The notes: generated by a model from the letters alone, not told the origin. Shown: positions 52,920 to 62,794, numbered from the stretch's first letter. The stretch is 64,000 nucleotides of DNA from Methylobacterium sp. B4 (GCF_003201865.1 NZ_QJJJ01000005.1:62001-126000), one strand, 5' to 3'. A program made the numbers and translations.

Positions 52920-55508
52920 TCAGAACTGGCGAAGATAGGAAGCCGGCTTCTGTCCGAGAATGCGCCAGGTGCCGGCGAGGCCGACCACCACCGCGAACAC
53001 GACCGCGAAGGCCGCAACCCCGAGCGCCCCGGCGGGATCGGGTGAGAAATCGAGGCGCATGACGCGAGAGACGATCACCCAGGCCGCGAGCGAACCGGCG
53101 ACGATGCCGAACAGTGCGGTGGCGAATCCGAGCGCGCCGTATTCGAGGGCGTAGGCCGCCAGCAGCCGCGCCCGCGTGGCGCCGAGCACCTTCAGCACCA
53201 CCGCGTCGTAGAGCCGGGCCCGGTGACCGGCGGCGAGCGCCCCGGCCAGCACCAGCAGGCTCGCGACCACCGCCACGACGCTGGCGCCGCGAATCGCCAG
53301 GACGAGCTTGTGGACGAGGTCGTTGACCGCCTCCAGCGCGTCCCTCACCCGCACGCTGGTGACCGAGGGGAAGGCCTTGGCCGCGTCGCGCACCACCTCC
53401 GCCTCGAGCTTCGGATCGGGTCCGTTGGGCAGCGTCAGCGTGGCCAGATCCGCGTGCGGCGCGCCGCGGAAGGTTCCCGGCGAGAACACCATGACGAAGT
53501 TGATGCCGAGCGAGCGCCACTCGATCTTGCGCAGGTTGGCGATGCGGGCCGAGATCGAGCGCCCGAGCACGTTGACGGTGACGGTGCTGCCGACCTTGAG
53601 GCCGAGGCCGCGGGCCAGCTCGACGTCGAACGAGACCAGCGGCTGGCGGCCCTCCTCCGCGCTCCACCACGCGCCCTCGACGATCTTCGATCCGTCCGGC
53701 GGCGTCTCGGCGTAGGTGATGCCCCGGTCGCCATCGAGCACCCAGGCGGCGTCCTCCGGCGGCTTGATCTGCCCGGCCGGCACGCCGTCCAGCGCCGTGA
53801 TGCGGCCGCGCATCATCGGCACGCGCTCGATCTTGGCGTCGGGGGCGTGCGCCCCGAGGAAGGCCGAAAAGGCGTCGGCGTCCCGTGAGGGGACGTCGAG
53901 GAAGAACAGGCTCGGGGCGCGGTCGGGCAGGGAGCTTTCCAGGGCGCGGGTGATGTTGGCGTCGATCGCGCTCAGGGTCACCAGCAGCGTGGTCCCGAGG
54001 CCGAGCGAGAGCACCACCGCGGGCGTCAGAGCGCCGGGCCGGTGGAGGTTGGCCAGCGCCATGCGCGGCACCATGGCCTTCGGCCGCTTGAGGCGGGCGG
54101 CCAGCGCCATCAGCCCCGACGCGATGAGCCGCAGGCCGCCGAAGGCCAGGGCGGCGGCGGCCATGAAGATCAGCGCCACCTTCCGGTCGAAAGCTGTGAA
54201 GAGAGCGAGGCCCGCCAGCGCCAGCAGCGCTCCGGCCAGCACGGCGAGGTAGCGCCAGCGCGGCCGGCGGCCGGAGGGATCGACCGTGTCGCGGAACAGG
54301 CCGGCCACCGGCACGTCGTGGGCGCGGCCGAGCGGCAGGATCGCGAAGGCCAGCGCCGTCAGCAGGCCGTAGGCGGCGGCGAGCGCAAGCCGGGCCGGCG
54401 CGATCTCGGGATTGAGCGGCAGGGGAAGCTGGTCGCGCAGGACGGCATCGAGCAGGAAGGGCAGCCCCGCGCCGATGGCGAGGCCGAGCACGGTGCTGAC
54501 GGCCGCGATCAGCATGACCTGGATCAGGTAGAGCACGACCACCTGCGAGCCCGGGGCTCCGACGCTCTTGAGGGTGGCGATGGAATCATGCTTGCCGTCC
54601 ACGAAGGCGCGCACGGCGTTGGCGACGCCCACGCCGCCGACGATGAGCGCGGTGAGCCCCACCAGCGTCAGGAACTGGGTGAAGCGCTCGATGCCCTTGG
54701 CAAAGCGTGGGTCGGCGTTGTCGCGCGAGCGCATCTCGAAGCCCGCCTCGGGCAAGGCCTTCTGGACCGCCGCGCTGACGGCGGCGAGGCGCGCGTCCTC
54801 GGCGCCGGGCAGTTGCAAGCGGTAGGTGAAGCGGTTCAGGCTTCCCGGCTGGATCAGCCCGGTGGCGCGCAGGGCGTCGAGCGAGACGAGCAGGCGCGGC
54901 CCGAAGCCGATGCCCGAGCCGATCCGGTCGGGCTCGGAGACGAGAGCCGCGCGGATCTCGACGGGAAAGCCGCCCAGCGTCACCCGGTCGCCGGGCTTGA
55001 GCCCGAGCCGGGTCAGCAGGGCCGGGTCCGCCACCGCACCGAAGATCCCGCCCCGCTCGGCGATCAGGTCCTGCACCGGGGCTTGCGGCTCGGTCTCCGC
55101 CGCGCCGACCGCGGGGTAGGAGCCATCGACGGCCTTCAACTCGACCAGGGCCGCCCCACCATCGCCCGCCACTGCCATGGCGCGCAGGCTCGCGACCTCG
55201 GAGACCGCCGCCTGTCCGTCGAGCACGGCCCGCTCGGCCGGTGTCGCCTCGCGGTTGATCAAGCTGCAGGTGATGTCGCCGCCGAGAATCCGCCGCCCCT
55301 CGCGCCCGAGCCCGCCGGAGAGCGAGGCGGCGATGGAGGTGACGCCGCTGATCGCCGCCACCCCGAGCGCGATGCAGGCGATGAACACCCGGAAGCCGGA
55401 GAGCCCGCCGCGCAATTCGCGCAAGGCAAGCCGGAGCGTGAGCGGCAGACGGGAGGCCGGGACCGGCCGGGAGGGCGGAGTATCCGCCCCGGGGAGCGTG
55501 CCGTGCAT
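52920..55508 (-). CDS. FtsX-type ABC transporter permease (YbbP-like)
   Basis: An 862-residue ABC permease with the double MacB/FtsX layout. An N-terminal membrane segment (FRVFIACIALGVAAISGVTS) precedes a periplasmic domain, then membrane helices 2-4, a second set, and a C-terminal four-helix block (YDAVVLKVLGATRARLLAAYALE). The ExxxxLKxxGA loop that contacts the ATPase appears twice (SIATLKSVGAPGSQ and VVLKVLGATRARLL). No ATPase gene is adjacent, which is unusual. ATG 55508 is the start. Confidence 0.88.
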   Translation of the reverse strand: MHGTLPGADTPPSRPVPASRLPLTLRLALRELRGGLSGFRVFIACIALGVAAISGVTSIAASLSGGLGREGRRILGGDITCSLINREATPAERAVLDGQAAVSEVASLRAMAVAGDGGAALVELKAVDGSYPAVGAAETEPQAPVQDLIAERGGIFGAVADPALLTRLGLKPGDRVTLGGFPVEIRAALVSEPDRIGSGIGFGPRLLVSLDALRATGLIQPGSLNRFTYRLQLPGAEDARLAAVSAAVQKALPEAGFEMRSRDNADPRFAKGIERFTQFLTLVGLTALIVGGVGVANAVRAFVDGKHDSIATLKSVGAPGSQVVVLYLIQVMLIAAVSTVLGLAIGAGLPFLLDAVLRDQLPLPLNPEIAPARLALAAAYGLLTALAFAILPLGRAHDVPVAGLFRDTVDPSGRRPRWRYLAVLAGALLALAGLALFTAFDRKVALIFMAAAALAFGGLRLIASGLMALAARLKRPKAMVPRMALANLHRPGALTPAVVLSLGLGTTLLVTLSAIDANITRALESSLPDRAPSLFFLDVPSRDADAFSAFLGAHAPDAKIERVPMMRGRITALDGVPAGQIKPPEDAAWVLDGDRGITYAETPPDGSKIVEGAWWSAEEGRQPLVSFDVELARGLGLKVGSTVTVNVLGRSISARIANLRKIEWRSLGINFVMVFSPGTFRGAPHADLATLTLPNGPDPKLEAEVVRDAAKAFPSVTSVRVRDALEAVNDLVHKLVLAIRGASVVAVVASLLVLAGALAAGHRARLYDAVVLKVLGATRARLLAAYALEYGALGFATALFGIVAGSLAAWVIVSRVMRLDFSPDPAGALGVAAFAVVFAVVVGLAGTWRILGQKPASYLRQF

Positions 55509-55681
55509 GTGCGCTCGTTCTTCTCGTCGCCGACCGGGTCGGCCCGGCTCAATCTGGGCATTGGCGCCCCCTGCGCAACGGTCCGCACCGCCGCACGAGG
55601 CTTCAGCCGTCGCATCGCCGGGCGTTCGGCGCGAAGTCGCCGCCGGAATCCATGCGAGACCGGCGGCCGCCGCGGCACGGC

Positions 55682-55993
55682 TCAGGTCTTGGAGCGGCGG
55701 GCGCGGGCGGCGCTCTCGCGCCGGAGTGGACGGCCGATGGGGCAGGCTTCCTGCACGAAGCCGTTGAGGGTGTTCACGAGGCTCTCCGGCACCTGCCGGT
55801 AGAACACGAACTGGCCGCGCTTCTCACTGGTGACGAGCCCGGCGGCCTCCAGCACCGAGAGATGCTGCGAGATGGAGGCGCGGGTCATGTCGAAGCGCGC
55901 GGCGATGTCCCCCGCGCTCATCTCGCCGTGGGCGAGGATGGCGAGGATGCGCCGCCGGGCGGCGGAGGCGAGAGCTTCGAAGATGCGCTGCAT
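55682..55993 (-). CDS. ArsR-family transcriptional repressor
   Basis: A 103-residue winged-helix regulator. Residues about 14-75 match ArsR: LASAARRRILAILAHGEMSAGDIA, recognition helix MTRASISQHLSVLEAAGLV and the wing KRGQFVFYR. The only cysteine is in the C-terminal tail (QEACPIG), so a classical metal site is not evident; a redox or lipid signal is possible. It is divergent from the desaturase gene, and the perfect palindrome between them is the likely operator for both. Confidence 0.88.
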   Translation of the reverse strand: MQRIFEALASAARRRILAILAHGEMSAGDIAARFDMTRASISQHLSVLEAAGLVTSEKRGQFVFYRQVPESLVNTLNGFVQEACPIGRPLRRESAARARRSKT

Positions 55994-56046
55994 GTTGGGC
56001 CGAACGAGACGTAGCGAAGGCACGGGCGCTTGACCATCCGGTGCGT

Positions 56047-56074
56047 CGGTATTTAGGTTATTGCCTAAATACCG
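56047..56074. promoter_or_regulatory. Palindromic ArsR-type operator
   Basis: Perfect 11-bp arms CGGTATTTAGG (56047-56057) and CCTAAATACCG (56064-56074) around TTATTG. The core ATTTAGG resembles BigR/SmtB-type boxes. It lies 53 bp upstream of arsR and 15 bp upstream of the desaturase start. Confidence 0.8.
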
Positions 56075-56089
56075 AAACGGAGGCGTCCC

Positions 56090-56998
56090 GTGACCAACCC
56101 AGTGAGCTGCCTTTCGACGGAACGGGTGATCGTGGTGCCGGGCGTCTCGGCGACCGCGGGGCGCGTGAGGTGGGCGCCGGCCCGCTCTCTCTGGATCGGC
56201 GGGATGACGCTGGCGGCCCTCGGCCTGGGGCCGGTCTTCGTGACGCCGGGCGCTGTGCTTCTGTTCCTCGCCATCAGCGCGGTGACGCTCTGCCTCGGCC
56301 ACTCGATCGGCCTGCACCGGCTCCTGATCCACCGCAGCTTCGAAGCGCCGCTCTGGCTCGAACGGCTGCTGGTCTGGCTCGGTACCCTGGTCGGGATGGC
56401 GGGGCCGCTCGGCATGGTCCGCCTGCACGACATGCGCGACTGGGCACAGCGGCAGGCGGCCTGCCACGATCTGCATGCGCACCGGGCCCAGCCCCTGAAG
56501 GATGCGTGGTGGCAGATGCATTGCCGGCTGGAGCTGGATCGCCCGCCGCTCTTCGCCCCCGAGGCGCGGCTGCGGGACGATCCCTTCCTGCGTTGGCTGG
56601 AGGCGACCTGGATGCTGCAGCAGGTGCCGCTCGGCGTCGCGTTTGTCCTCGTCGGCGGGATGCCGTGGCTGGTCTGGGGCGTTGCGGTGCGGGTCGCGGT
56701 CTCGGTGACGGGGCACTGGCTGGTCGGGCACGTCACGCATCGCAGCGGTCCCCAGGGCTGGGCGATCGACGGGGTCGCGGTGCAGGGGCACGATCTGCCG
56801 GCGGCGGCGCTCATCACCTTCGGCGAGGCGTGGCACGGCAATCACCACGCTTGGCCGGGCTCGGCGCGGCTCGGCATCGAGCCGGGACAGGCCGATCCGG
56901 GTTGGTGGGTGCTGACAGGCCTGCGGCGGCTGGGATGGGTCTGGAATCTACGCGAGCCGCAGGATCTGGCCCCGCGTGCGGGACTGCGGCGGGTGTGA
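56090..56998 (+). CDS. Membrane fatty acid desaturase-like protein
   Basis: A 302-residue di-iron membrane desaturase. Histidine boxes are HSIGLHRLLIH (H71, H76, H81), HDMRDWAQ with HDLHAH (near residues 113-131), and HGNHHAWP (H249, H252, H253). The second cluster differs from the common HRxHH. It probably inserts a double bond in an acyl chain; CoA or phospholipid substrate is not decidable. Start GTG 56090 with GGAGG before it. The shared palindrome suggests repression by the divergent ArsR protein. Confidence 0.85.
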   Translation: MTNPVSCLSTERVIVVPGVSATAGRVRWAPARSLWIGGMTLAALGLGPVFVTPGAVLLFLAISAVTLCLGHSIGLHRLLIHRSFEAPLWLERLLVWLGTLVGMAGPLGMVRLHDMRDWAQRQAACHDLHAHRAQPLKDAWWQMHCRLELDRPPLFAPEARLRDDPFLRWLEATWMLQQVPLGVAFVLVGGMPWLVWGVAVRVAVSVTGHWLVGHVTHRSGPQGWAIDGVAVQGHDLPAAALITFGEAWHGNHHAWPGSARLGIEPGQADPGWWVLTGLRRLGWVWNLREPQDLAPRAGLRRV

Positions 56999-57093
56999 GC
57001 CCGCGCAGCGCCTGAGCGAAGCCCGAATCCACCATTCCGAAGCGACCGATCGGATTCGACATAAAACGGCGGTCGCCGGCGGGAGCCCGTCGG

Positions 57094-58551
57094 TCAGGTG
57101 CCCGGCACGAGCACGCCGTTCCCGTGCGGCGCGGGTGCCGGCAGGGTCAGGGGAAGCTCGATCGTCACCCGCGTGCCGACGTTCTCCTCGCTCTCGAGGG
57201 CGATCTGTCCGCCCAAGGTCGAGACCACGAGGTTGTAGACGATGTGCAGGCCGAGCCCGGTGCTGCCCTTGTCCCGTCCCGTGGTGAAGAACGGATCGAA
57301 GATGCGCTGGAGGTTCTCCCGCGGCACGCCCTTTCCGTCGTCCTGAAAGACGATCCTGACCCGCGCCTCCTCGACTTGCGTCACGTCGATGGCGAGACGC
57401 CCCGCGCGTCCCTCGGGAAAGGCATGGATCATGGCGTTGAGCGCGAGGTTGCTGACGACCTGCGCCAGAGCCCCCGGATACGAATCGAGGATGATGCCGT
57501 CGGCGCAATCGAGCCGGACCTCGTGTCCCTTGCGCCGCATGACCGGATCGAGCGTGCTCAGCAATTCGGCGAACCACGGCCGGAGTTCGAAGCGGCGGCG
57601 GTCCTCCGTCGCCTGATCGACCGCGACCTGTTTGAAGTTGTGAACGAGGTCGGCGGCGCGCTGCAAGTTCGCGACGATCAGGGTCGCGCCCTCGCCGAGC
57701 CGGTCGACGCTCTGCGTCAGTTGCGAGCGGCGGATCTGTCCCGAGGCGGCGCTGCGGCGCAGCTGCGCGAGGGTGTGGTCGAAGGCGGTCGAGGTCGTCA
57801 GCGCCAGTCCGATGGGCGTGTTAATCTCGTGCGCGACGCCCGCCACGAGCTGGCCCAAGGCGGCGAGCTTCTCGGCCTGGACCAGATGCGTCTGGGCGGA
57901 GCGCAGGTCCGACAAGGCCTTCTCCGAGCGCTCCTTCTCAGCCTGCAGCGCCCGGGCCGTCCGGAATTGCCGCCGCGCGCGGTATTCGCGGGCCCCCACC
58001 CCGTAGAGCGAGAGAGCGTAGGCCGCGCCGATCTCGGCATTGTTCACGAGGGCCAAGCCGGGATTCTCGTGCGTCGCGATCGTCTCGAACAGGGCAAAGC
58101 AGGTCCAGGTCAGGACGGCGAACACGGCGAACGAGGTCACCCGCAGGGGCAGGAGCGTGGAGACGAACAGGATCACGATGATCAGGCCCGCAGCGCCGTG
58201 ATCGAAGCTCGGCCGCAGGAAGACGTAGATCAGGCTGAGCACGCAGCCCGGAACGACGCAGTAGACGAGATAGATCTGCTCCGCGAAAGGCCGGGCGCCC
58301 GGCCGCGTGAGCAGGAGGGTCGCCGGCAACAGGACCAGGAGGGCGACGGCGAGCCGGAGCGCGGTGGCCACGGCCCAGGCGTCCGGGCTGAGAATCCAGT
58401 CCATGCCCGAGAAGGAGCAGTAGACGAAGGCGCCCAGCACCATCGCGGCCTGCGTGCGGCCGAGATCGTGAAGCGTGAAGCTCCGGACGAAGGAGCGTTC
58501 CTCGTCCGGGTCGTCGAAGCGAAGGCCGAGCTGAATCAGCAGCTTGTGCAT
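57094..58551 (-). CDS. Membrane-bound sensor histidine kinase
   Basis: A 485-residue histidine kinase. About six membrane helices occupy residues 33-190, then a coiled-coil linker ([20 protein letters not shown]), and a DHp domain with the phospho-acceptor H241 in [15 protein letters not shown]. The ATPase domain follows (N-box [11 protein letters not shown]1 DDGKGVP, G2 GSTGLGLHI). It has no PAS domain and no response regulator gene nearby, so it is an orphan. ATG 58551 is preferred over the longer frame. Confidence 0.88.
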   Translation of the reverse strand: MHKLLIQLGLRFDDPDEERSFVRSFTLHDLGRTQAAMVLGAFVYCSFSGMDWILSPDAWAVATALRLAVALLVLLPATLLLTRPGARPFAEQIYLVYCVVPGCVLSLIYVFLRPSFDHGAAGLIIVILFVSTLLPLRVTSFAVFAVLTWTCFALFETIATHENPGLALVNNAEIGAAYALSLYGVGAREYRARRQFRTARALQAEKERSEKALSDLRSAQTHLVQAEKLAALGQLVAGVAHEINTPIGLALTTSTAFDHTLAQLRRSAASGQIRRSQLTQSVDRLGEGATLIVANLQRAADLVHNFKQVAVDQATEDRRRFELRPWFAELLSTLDPVMRRKGHEVRLDCADGIILDSYPGALAQVVSNLALNAMIHAFPEGRAGRLAIDVTQVEEARVRIVFQDDGKGVPRENLQRIFDPFFTTGRDKGSTGLGLHIVYNLVVSTLGGQIALESEENVGTRVTIELPLTLPAPAPHGNGVLVPGT

Positions 58552-58735
58552 CGCGCGAACGCTACACGCCGAGTGGGATTCGGGCGATGTGAAACGCGCG
58601 CTTCCATCCCGCTCTCCACGCCTCTCGCGCTCGGGCCGGCCCGGACCCTTCTCCGGACCCTTCCAAGCTACCGCGACAGCCGCTAAACCGTCGGCCCTCC
58701 ACTCGGCGAAGGATCGGAAGCAAGCCGTGTCGTCC

Positions 58736-59476
58736 ATGCGCCTGGGCGTGAACATCGATCACGTCGCCACCGTCCGCAACGCCCGCGGCGGGCTCTCGCC
58801 CGATCCCGTGCGCGCTGCCCGCGAAGCCGTGGCCGCGGGCGCCGACGGCATCACCGCGCACCTGCGCGAGGACCGCCGCCACATCCGCGACGCCGACATC
58901 GCGGCGCTCCGGGAGTTGCCGGTGCCGCTCAATCTGGAGATGGCGGCGACCGACGAGATGGTCGCCATCGCGCTCGCCACCCGGCCCCACGCCGCCTGCC
59001 TCGTGCCGGAGAAGCGCGAGGAGCGCACCACCGAGGGCGGCCTCGACATCGTCACGGGCCGCGCGCATCTGGCGCCGCGCATCGCCACCCTGGCGGAGGC
59101 CGGCATCCGCGTCTCGCTGTTCGTCGAGCCCGACGAGGCGGTGATGGAGGCAGCACGGGCCCTGGGCGCGCCCGTGGTGGAGTTGCACACCGGCTCCTAT
59201 TGCGAGGCGGTGATCGAGGGCGATCCGGCCCGGGTCGCGCACGAGCTCGGCCGGATCGTGCGGGCGGCCGCCCACGGGGCCGGGCTCGGCCTGGAGATCC
59301 ATGCCGGCCACGGCCTCACCGTCGAGAGCGTCGGGCCGGTGGCGGCGCTGCCGCAGATCCGCGAACTCAATATCGGCCACGCTCTGATCGCCGAGGCGAT
59401 CTTCGTCGGCCTGCGGCAGGCGGTGCACGACATGCGCGCGGCCATGGACCGGGCCCGGCGGCAGGCCGAACCATGA
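58736..59476 (+). CDS. pdxJ: Pyridoxine 5'-phosphate synthase
   Basis: Makes pyridoxine 5'-phosphate from 3-amino-1-hydroxyacetone phosphate and deoxyxylulose 5-phosphate. The length is 246 residues. Family blocks: [19 protein letters not shown] at the start, [25 protein letters not shown] and [18 protein letters not shown] 58736 is used; GTG 58727 also is in frame. The stop overlaps acpS as ATGA. The order pdxJ-acpS-lepB-rnc-era is classical. Confidence 0.95.
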   Translation: MRLGVNIDHVATVRNARGGLSPDPVRAAREAVAAGADGITAHLREDRRHIRDADIAALRELPVPLNLEMAATDEMVAIALATRPHAACLVPEKREERTTEGGLDIVTGRAHLAPRIATLAEAGIRVSLFVEPDEAVMEAARALGAPVVELHTGSYCEAVIEGDPARVAHELGRIVRAAAHGAGLGLEIHAGHGLTVESVGPVAALPQIRELNIGHALIAEAIFVGLRQAVHDMRAAMDRARRQAEP

Positions 59477-59883
59477 TCCTCGGGATCGGCACCGACCTCT
59501 GCGACATCCGCCGCATCGAGTCCTCGCTGGCGCGATTCGGCGAGCGCTTCACCCATCGCGTCTTCACGGACGGGGAACGGGCCAAATGCGACCGGCGCGC
59601 CGCCCGAGCGCCGTCCTACGCCCGGCGATTCGCCGCCAAGGAGGCCTGCGCCAAGGCACTCGGCACCGGCATCGGCCGGGGCGTGTTCTGGCGGGACATG
59701 GAAGTGGTCAACCTGCCCGGCGGCCAACCCACCCTGCAGCTGAGCGGAGGTGCGCGGGAGCACCTGGCACGCATGGTCCCGGCGGGACACGAGGCCCGGC
59801 TCCACATCACGCTGACGGACGAACCCCCTCTGGCGCAGGCCTTCGTGATCATCGAGGCCGTGCCGGTTTCGAAGGCAGCATAG
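59473..59883 (+). CDS. acpS: Holo-[acyl-carrier-protein] synthase
   Basis: Transfers the phosphopantetheine arm from CoA to acyl carrier protein. It has 136 residues. [15 protein letters not shown] carries the metal-binding Asp8, and [15 protein letters not shown] carries the conserved Glu and Lys. The ATG at 59473 overlaps the pdxJ stop. A leader gap of about 130 bp then separates it from lepB. Confidence 0.95.
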   Translation: MILGIGTDLCDIRRIESSLARFGERFTHRVFTDGERAKCDRRAARAPSYARRFAAKEACAKALGTGIGRGVFWRDMEVVNLPGGQPTLQLSGGAREHLARMVPAGHEARLHITLTDEPPLAQAFVIIEAVPVSKAA

Positions 59884-60011
59884 GTTTAAGCCAGCTCATC
59901 CTCCGCGTTGCGGGCGAGCCCGGCTTAGTCTAGACCCGCCGCCCAGCAGGACAGCCCACCAGCCAACAGGAAGCGGCTGCCGATACGGCGGGGCCGGAGG
60001 CTGCATCACTC

Positions 60012-60818
60012 ATGGATACGGGGCACGCGCGCGTGGATCGCGAGGGCAAGACGGAGATCCGGCCAGTCGAGCCCGGGACCTGGGCCAGCATCCGGGAAAC
60101 CGTGAAGGTCGGCGTCCAGGCGCTGCTGATCGCACTGGTGGTGCGCACGCTGCTGTTTCAGCCGTTCAACATTCCGTCGGGATCGCTGATTCCCACGCTG
60201 CTGATCGGCGATTACCTGTTCGTCTCGAAATACACCTACGGCTACTCGAAATATTCGCTGCCCCTCTCCGAGTACCTGCCCTTCCAGGCGAAGGGCCGGG
60301 TCTGGGCCGCCGAGCCGAAGCGCGGCGACATCGCCGTGTTCAAGCTGCCGAAGGACAACGCGACCGATTACATCAAGCGCGTGATCGGCCTGCCCGGTGA
60401 CAAGATCCAGGTGATCGAGGGCGTGCTCAATATCAACGGCAAGCCGGTCAAGCGCGAGCGCATCGCCGATTACGAGACCCTCGACGCCTTCGACCAGACC
60501 GTGAAGGTCGCGCAGTACAACGAGACGCTGCCGGGCGGCGTGACGCACCGGGTGATCGAGCGCGACGGCGACCGCGGCTTCTGGGACAACACCGAGGTCT
60601 ACACGGTGCCCGCGGGCCACTACTTCATGATGGGCGACAACCGCGACAATTCCACCGATTCGCGCGATCTCGCCAGCGTCGGCTACGTGCCCTTCGAGAA
60701 CTTCGTCGGCCGCGCCGAGATGATCTTCTTCTCGATCGACGAGCGCACCCCCGCCTGGCAGATCTGGCGCTGGCCGGCGGACGTGCGCTGGAGCCGCATC
60801 TTCTCGACGATCCACTGA
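60012..60818 (+). CDS. lepB: Signal peptidase I
   Basis: Cleaves Sec and Tat signal peptides at the periplasmic face. It has 268 residues with one N-terminal membrane helix (VKVGVQALLIALVVRTLLF). The catalytic Ser58 lies in FNIPSGSLIPTLL and the general base Lys122 in YIKRVIGLPGD. MMGDNRDNSTDSR is the conserved box E. ATG 60012 follows a GGAGG site. Confidence 0.96.
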   Translation: MDTGHARVDREGKTEIRPVEPGTWASIRETVKVGVQALLIALVVRTLLFQPFNIPSGSLIPTLLIGDYLFVSKYTYGYSKYSLPLSEYLPFQAKGRVWAAEPKRGDIAVFKLPKDNATDYIKRVIGLPGDKIQVIEGVLNINGKPVKRERIADYETLDAFDQTVKVAQYNETLPGGVTHRVIERDGDRGFWDNTEVYTVPAGHYFMMGDNRDNSTDSRDLASVGYVPFENFVGRAEMIFFSIDERTPAWQIWRWPADVRWSRIFSTIH

Positions 60819-60879
60819 TCCCTCGGACGGACGTGTCGGCGACAGGACGATCCGCCGCCGCCCCGTGGGGCGGTCGGCG

Positions 60880-61650
60880 ATGAGCGAGGACGGCGAAGGC
60901 GCCGCGCGCTCCAGCCGTGCCCGGCGCGCGCACCGTCCTCGGCCGAGCCTCGAAGTGCTGGAGGCGCGCATCGGCCACAGTTTTGCCGATCCGGCCCTGC
61001 TGCCCCTGGCGCTGACCCATGTGAGCAAGGCCGGCGCCTCGGGCCGCGTCGGCAGCTACCAGCGACTGGAATTCCTGGGCGACCGTGTGCTCGGGCTCGC
61101 GGTGGCCGAGACGCTCTACCGGGCCATGCCGGGCGCGGAAGAGGGCGAGCTCTCCCGCCGGCTCGCCGGCCTCGTGCGGCGCGAGACCTGCGCGGCGGTG
61201 GCCGAGAGCTGGGAGGTCGGGCCCCATCTCAATCTCGGCCCCGGCGAGATCCAGACCGGCGGGCGACGCAACCAGACCATCCTGGCGGATGTCTGCGAGG
61301 CGATCCTCGGCGCGGTCTTCCTCGATGCCGGCTACGAGGCGACGCGCGCGATCGTGCAGCGCGCCTTCCGCCCCGGCGAGGAAACCGCCGCGCCGCGCGG
61401 GCGCGATGCGAAATCGGCCTTGCAGGAATGGGCGATGGCGCGCAGCCTCGCGATCCCGCTCTACGAGGTGGTGGAGCGCTCGGGCCCCGATCACGCCCCG
61501 GTCTTCCGGATCGCGGTGCGGGTCGAGGGCATCGACCCCGGCTACGGCGAGGGCGCCTCGAAGCGGGTGGCGGAGCAGGAAGCGGCGCGCGCCGTGCTGG
61601 CCCGCGAGGGCATCGGCGGAACGCAGGGACAGGATGGATCGATTGGTTGA
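60880..61650 (+). CDS. rnc: Ribonuclease III
   Basis: Double-strand RNA endonuclease for rRNA and mRNA processing. It has 256 residues from ATG 60880; a GTG at 60865 is also in frame. The signature YQRLEFLGDRVLGL is present, as is a second acidic patch (ADVCEAILGAVFLDAGY) and a C-terminal dsRNA-binding domain (AKSALQEWA, then ASKRVAEQEAARAVL). It precedes era by 5 bp, the usual order. Confidence 0.95.
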   Translation: MSEDGEGAARSSRARRAHRPRPSLEVLEARIGHSFADPALLPLALTHVSKAGASGRVGSYQRLEFLGDRVLGLAVAETLYRAMPGAEEGELSRRLAGLVRRETCAAVAESWEVGPHLNLGPGEIQTGGRRNQTILADVCEAILGAVFLDAGYEATRAIVQRAFRPGEETAAPRGRDAKSALQEWAMARSLAIPLYEVVERSGPDHAPVFRIAVRVEGIDPGYGEGASKRVAEQEAARAVLAREGIGGTQGQDGSIG

Positions 61651-61655
61651 GTCAC

Positions 61656-62600
61656 ATGGCTGAGCACGAGGACGGCGAGGGCGGCGCCCCGCACGAGGCA
61701 CCGGCAGAAACGCGCGCGGGCTTCGTCGCGCTCATCGGCGTGCCGAATGCGGGCAAATCGACCCTCCTGAACGCGCTCGTCGGCGCCAAGGTCTCGATCG
61801 TCTCGCGCAAGGTGCAGACGACCCGGGCGCTGGTCCGCGGCATCGTCATGGAGGACGCGGCGCAGGTTGTGCTGGTGGACACGCCCGGCATCTTCGCCCC
61901 CAAGCGCCGCCTCGACCGGGCGATGGTGCATTCCGCCTGGAGCGGCGCCTCGGATGCCGACGCGGTCTGCCTGCTGGTCGATGCCCGAAAAGGGGCCGAC
62001 GAGGAGGTCGAGACGATCCTGCGCCGCCTGCCGGACGTGAAGCGACCCAAGATCCTGATCCTCAACAAGATCGACCTCATCGCCCGCGAGCGTCTGCTCG
62101 AACTCGTGGCCAAGCTCAACGCCGCGGTGTCCTTCGAGGATACCTTCCTGATCTCGGCACTGAAGGGCGATGGCATCGCCGACCTGCGCAAGGCGCTGGC
62201 CCGGCGGATGCCGCCCGGCCCCTGGCTCTACCCGGAGGACCAGATCTCCGACGCGCCGCTGCGGATGCTCGCCGCCGAGATCACCCGGGAGAAGATCTAC
62301 GACCGGCTGCACGAGGAGCTGCCCTACCGCTCCACCGTCGAGACCGATCAGTGGCAGGTGCGGCCCGACGGCTCCGTGCGCATCGAGCAGACGATCTTCG
62401 TGGAGCGCGAGAGCCAACGCTCGATCGTGCTGGGCAAGGGCGGCCAGACCATCAAGGCCATCGGCCATGCGGCCCGCATCGAAATCGCTGAAGCCGCCGA
62501 GTCCAAGGTGCACCTGTTCCTGCACGTGAAGGTGCGCGAGAACTGGGCCGACGATCCCGCCCGCTACCGCGAGATGGGCCTCGAATTCCCGACGGGCTGA
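61656..62600 (+). CDS. era: GTPase Era
   Basis: GTPase that binds 16S rRNA and guides 30S assembly. It has 314 residues. Walker A GVPNAGKST is at about 28-36, G3 is DTPGIF and G4 is LNKIDL. The C-terminal KH domain carries VLGKGGQTIKAIG. ATG 61656 gives a short acidic N-terminal extension before the GTPase domain. It follows rnc by 5 bp. recO, a common next gene, is absent. Confidence 0.96.
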   Translation: MAEHEDGEGGAPHEAPAETRAGFVALIGVPNAGKSTLLNALVGAKVSIVSRKVQTTRALVRGIVMEDAAQVVLVDTPGIFAPKRRLDRAMVHSAWSGASDADAVCLLVDARKGADEEVETILRRLPDVKRPKILILNKIDLIARERLLELVAKLNAAVSFEDTFLISALKGDGIADLRKALARRMPPGPWLYPEDQISDAPLRMLAAEITREKIYDRLHEELPYRSTVETDQWQVRPDGSVRIEQTIFVERESQRSIVLGKGGQTIKAIGHAARIEIAEAAESKVHLFLHVKVRENWADDPARYREMGLEFPTG

Positions 62601-62614
62601 CCTCTCTTTCTCGC

Positions 62615-62753
62615 CATCCCATCCCCGACCTCATCCTGAGGTGCCGACGCGAAGCGGCGGCCTCGAAGAATCCTCCAGAGCCCGCGCGGTTGCTGGAACA
62701 CCCTTCGAGGCCCGCTCACGCGGGCACCTCAGGATGAGGATCAGGATGGGATG
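62615..62753. repeat. Large palindromic intergenic repeat
   Basis: Nested arms form a long hairpin: CATCCCATCC (62615-62624) with GGATGGGATG (62744-62753); a 17-bp perfect pair at 62629-62645 and 62723-62739 (core CCTCATCCTGAGGTGCC); and GGCCTCGAAG (62659-62668) with CTTCGAGGCC (62703-62712). This type, with CTCATCCTGAGG ends, is a known dispersed element in Rhizobiales. It separates era from the methyltransferase gene. Confidence 0.85.
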
Positions 62754-62794
62754 AACCCCTTGCGGCGACGGCCACAGCCTGAACACCTAGCCCC

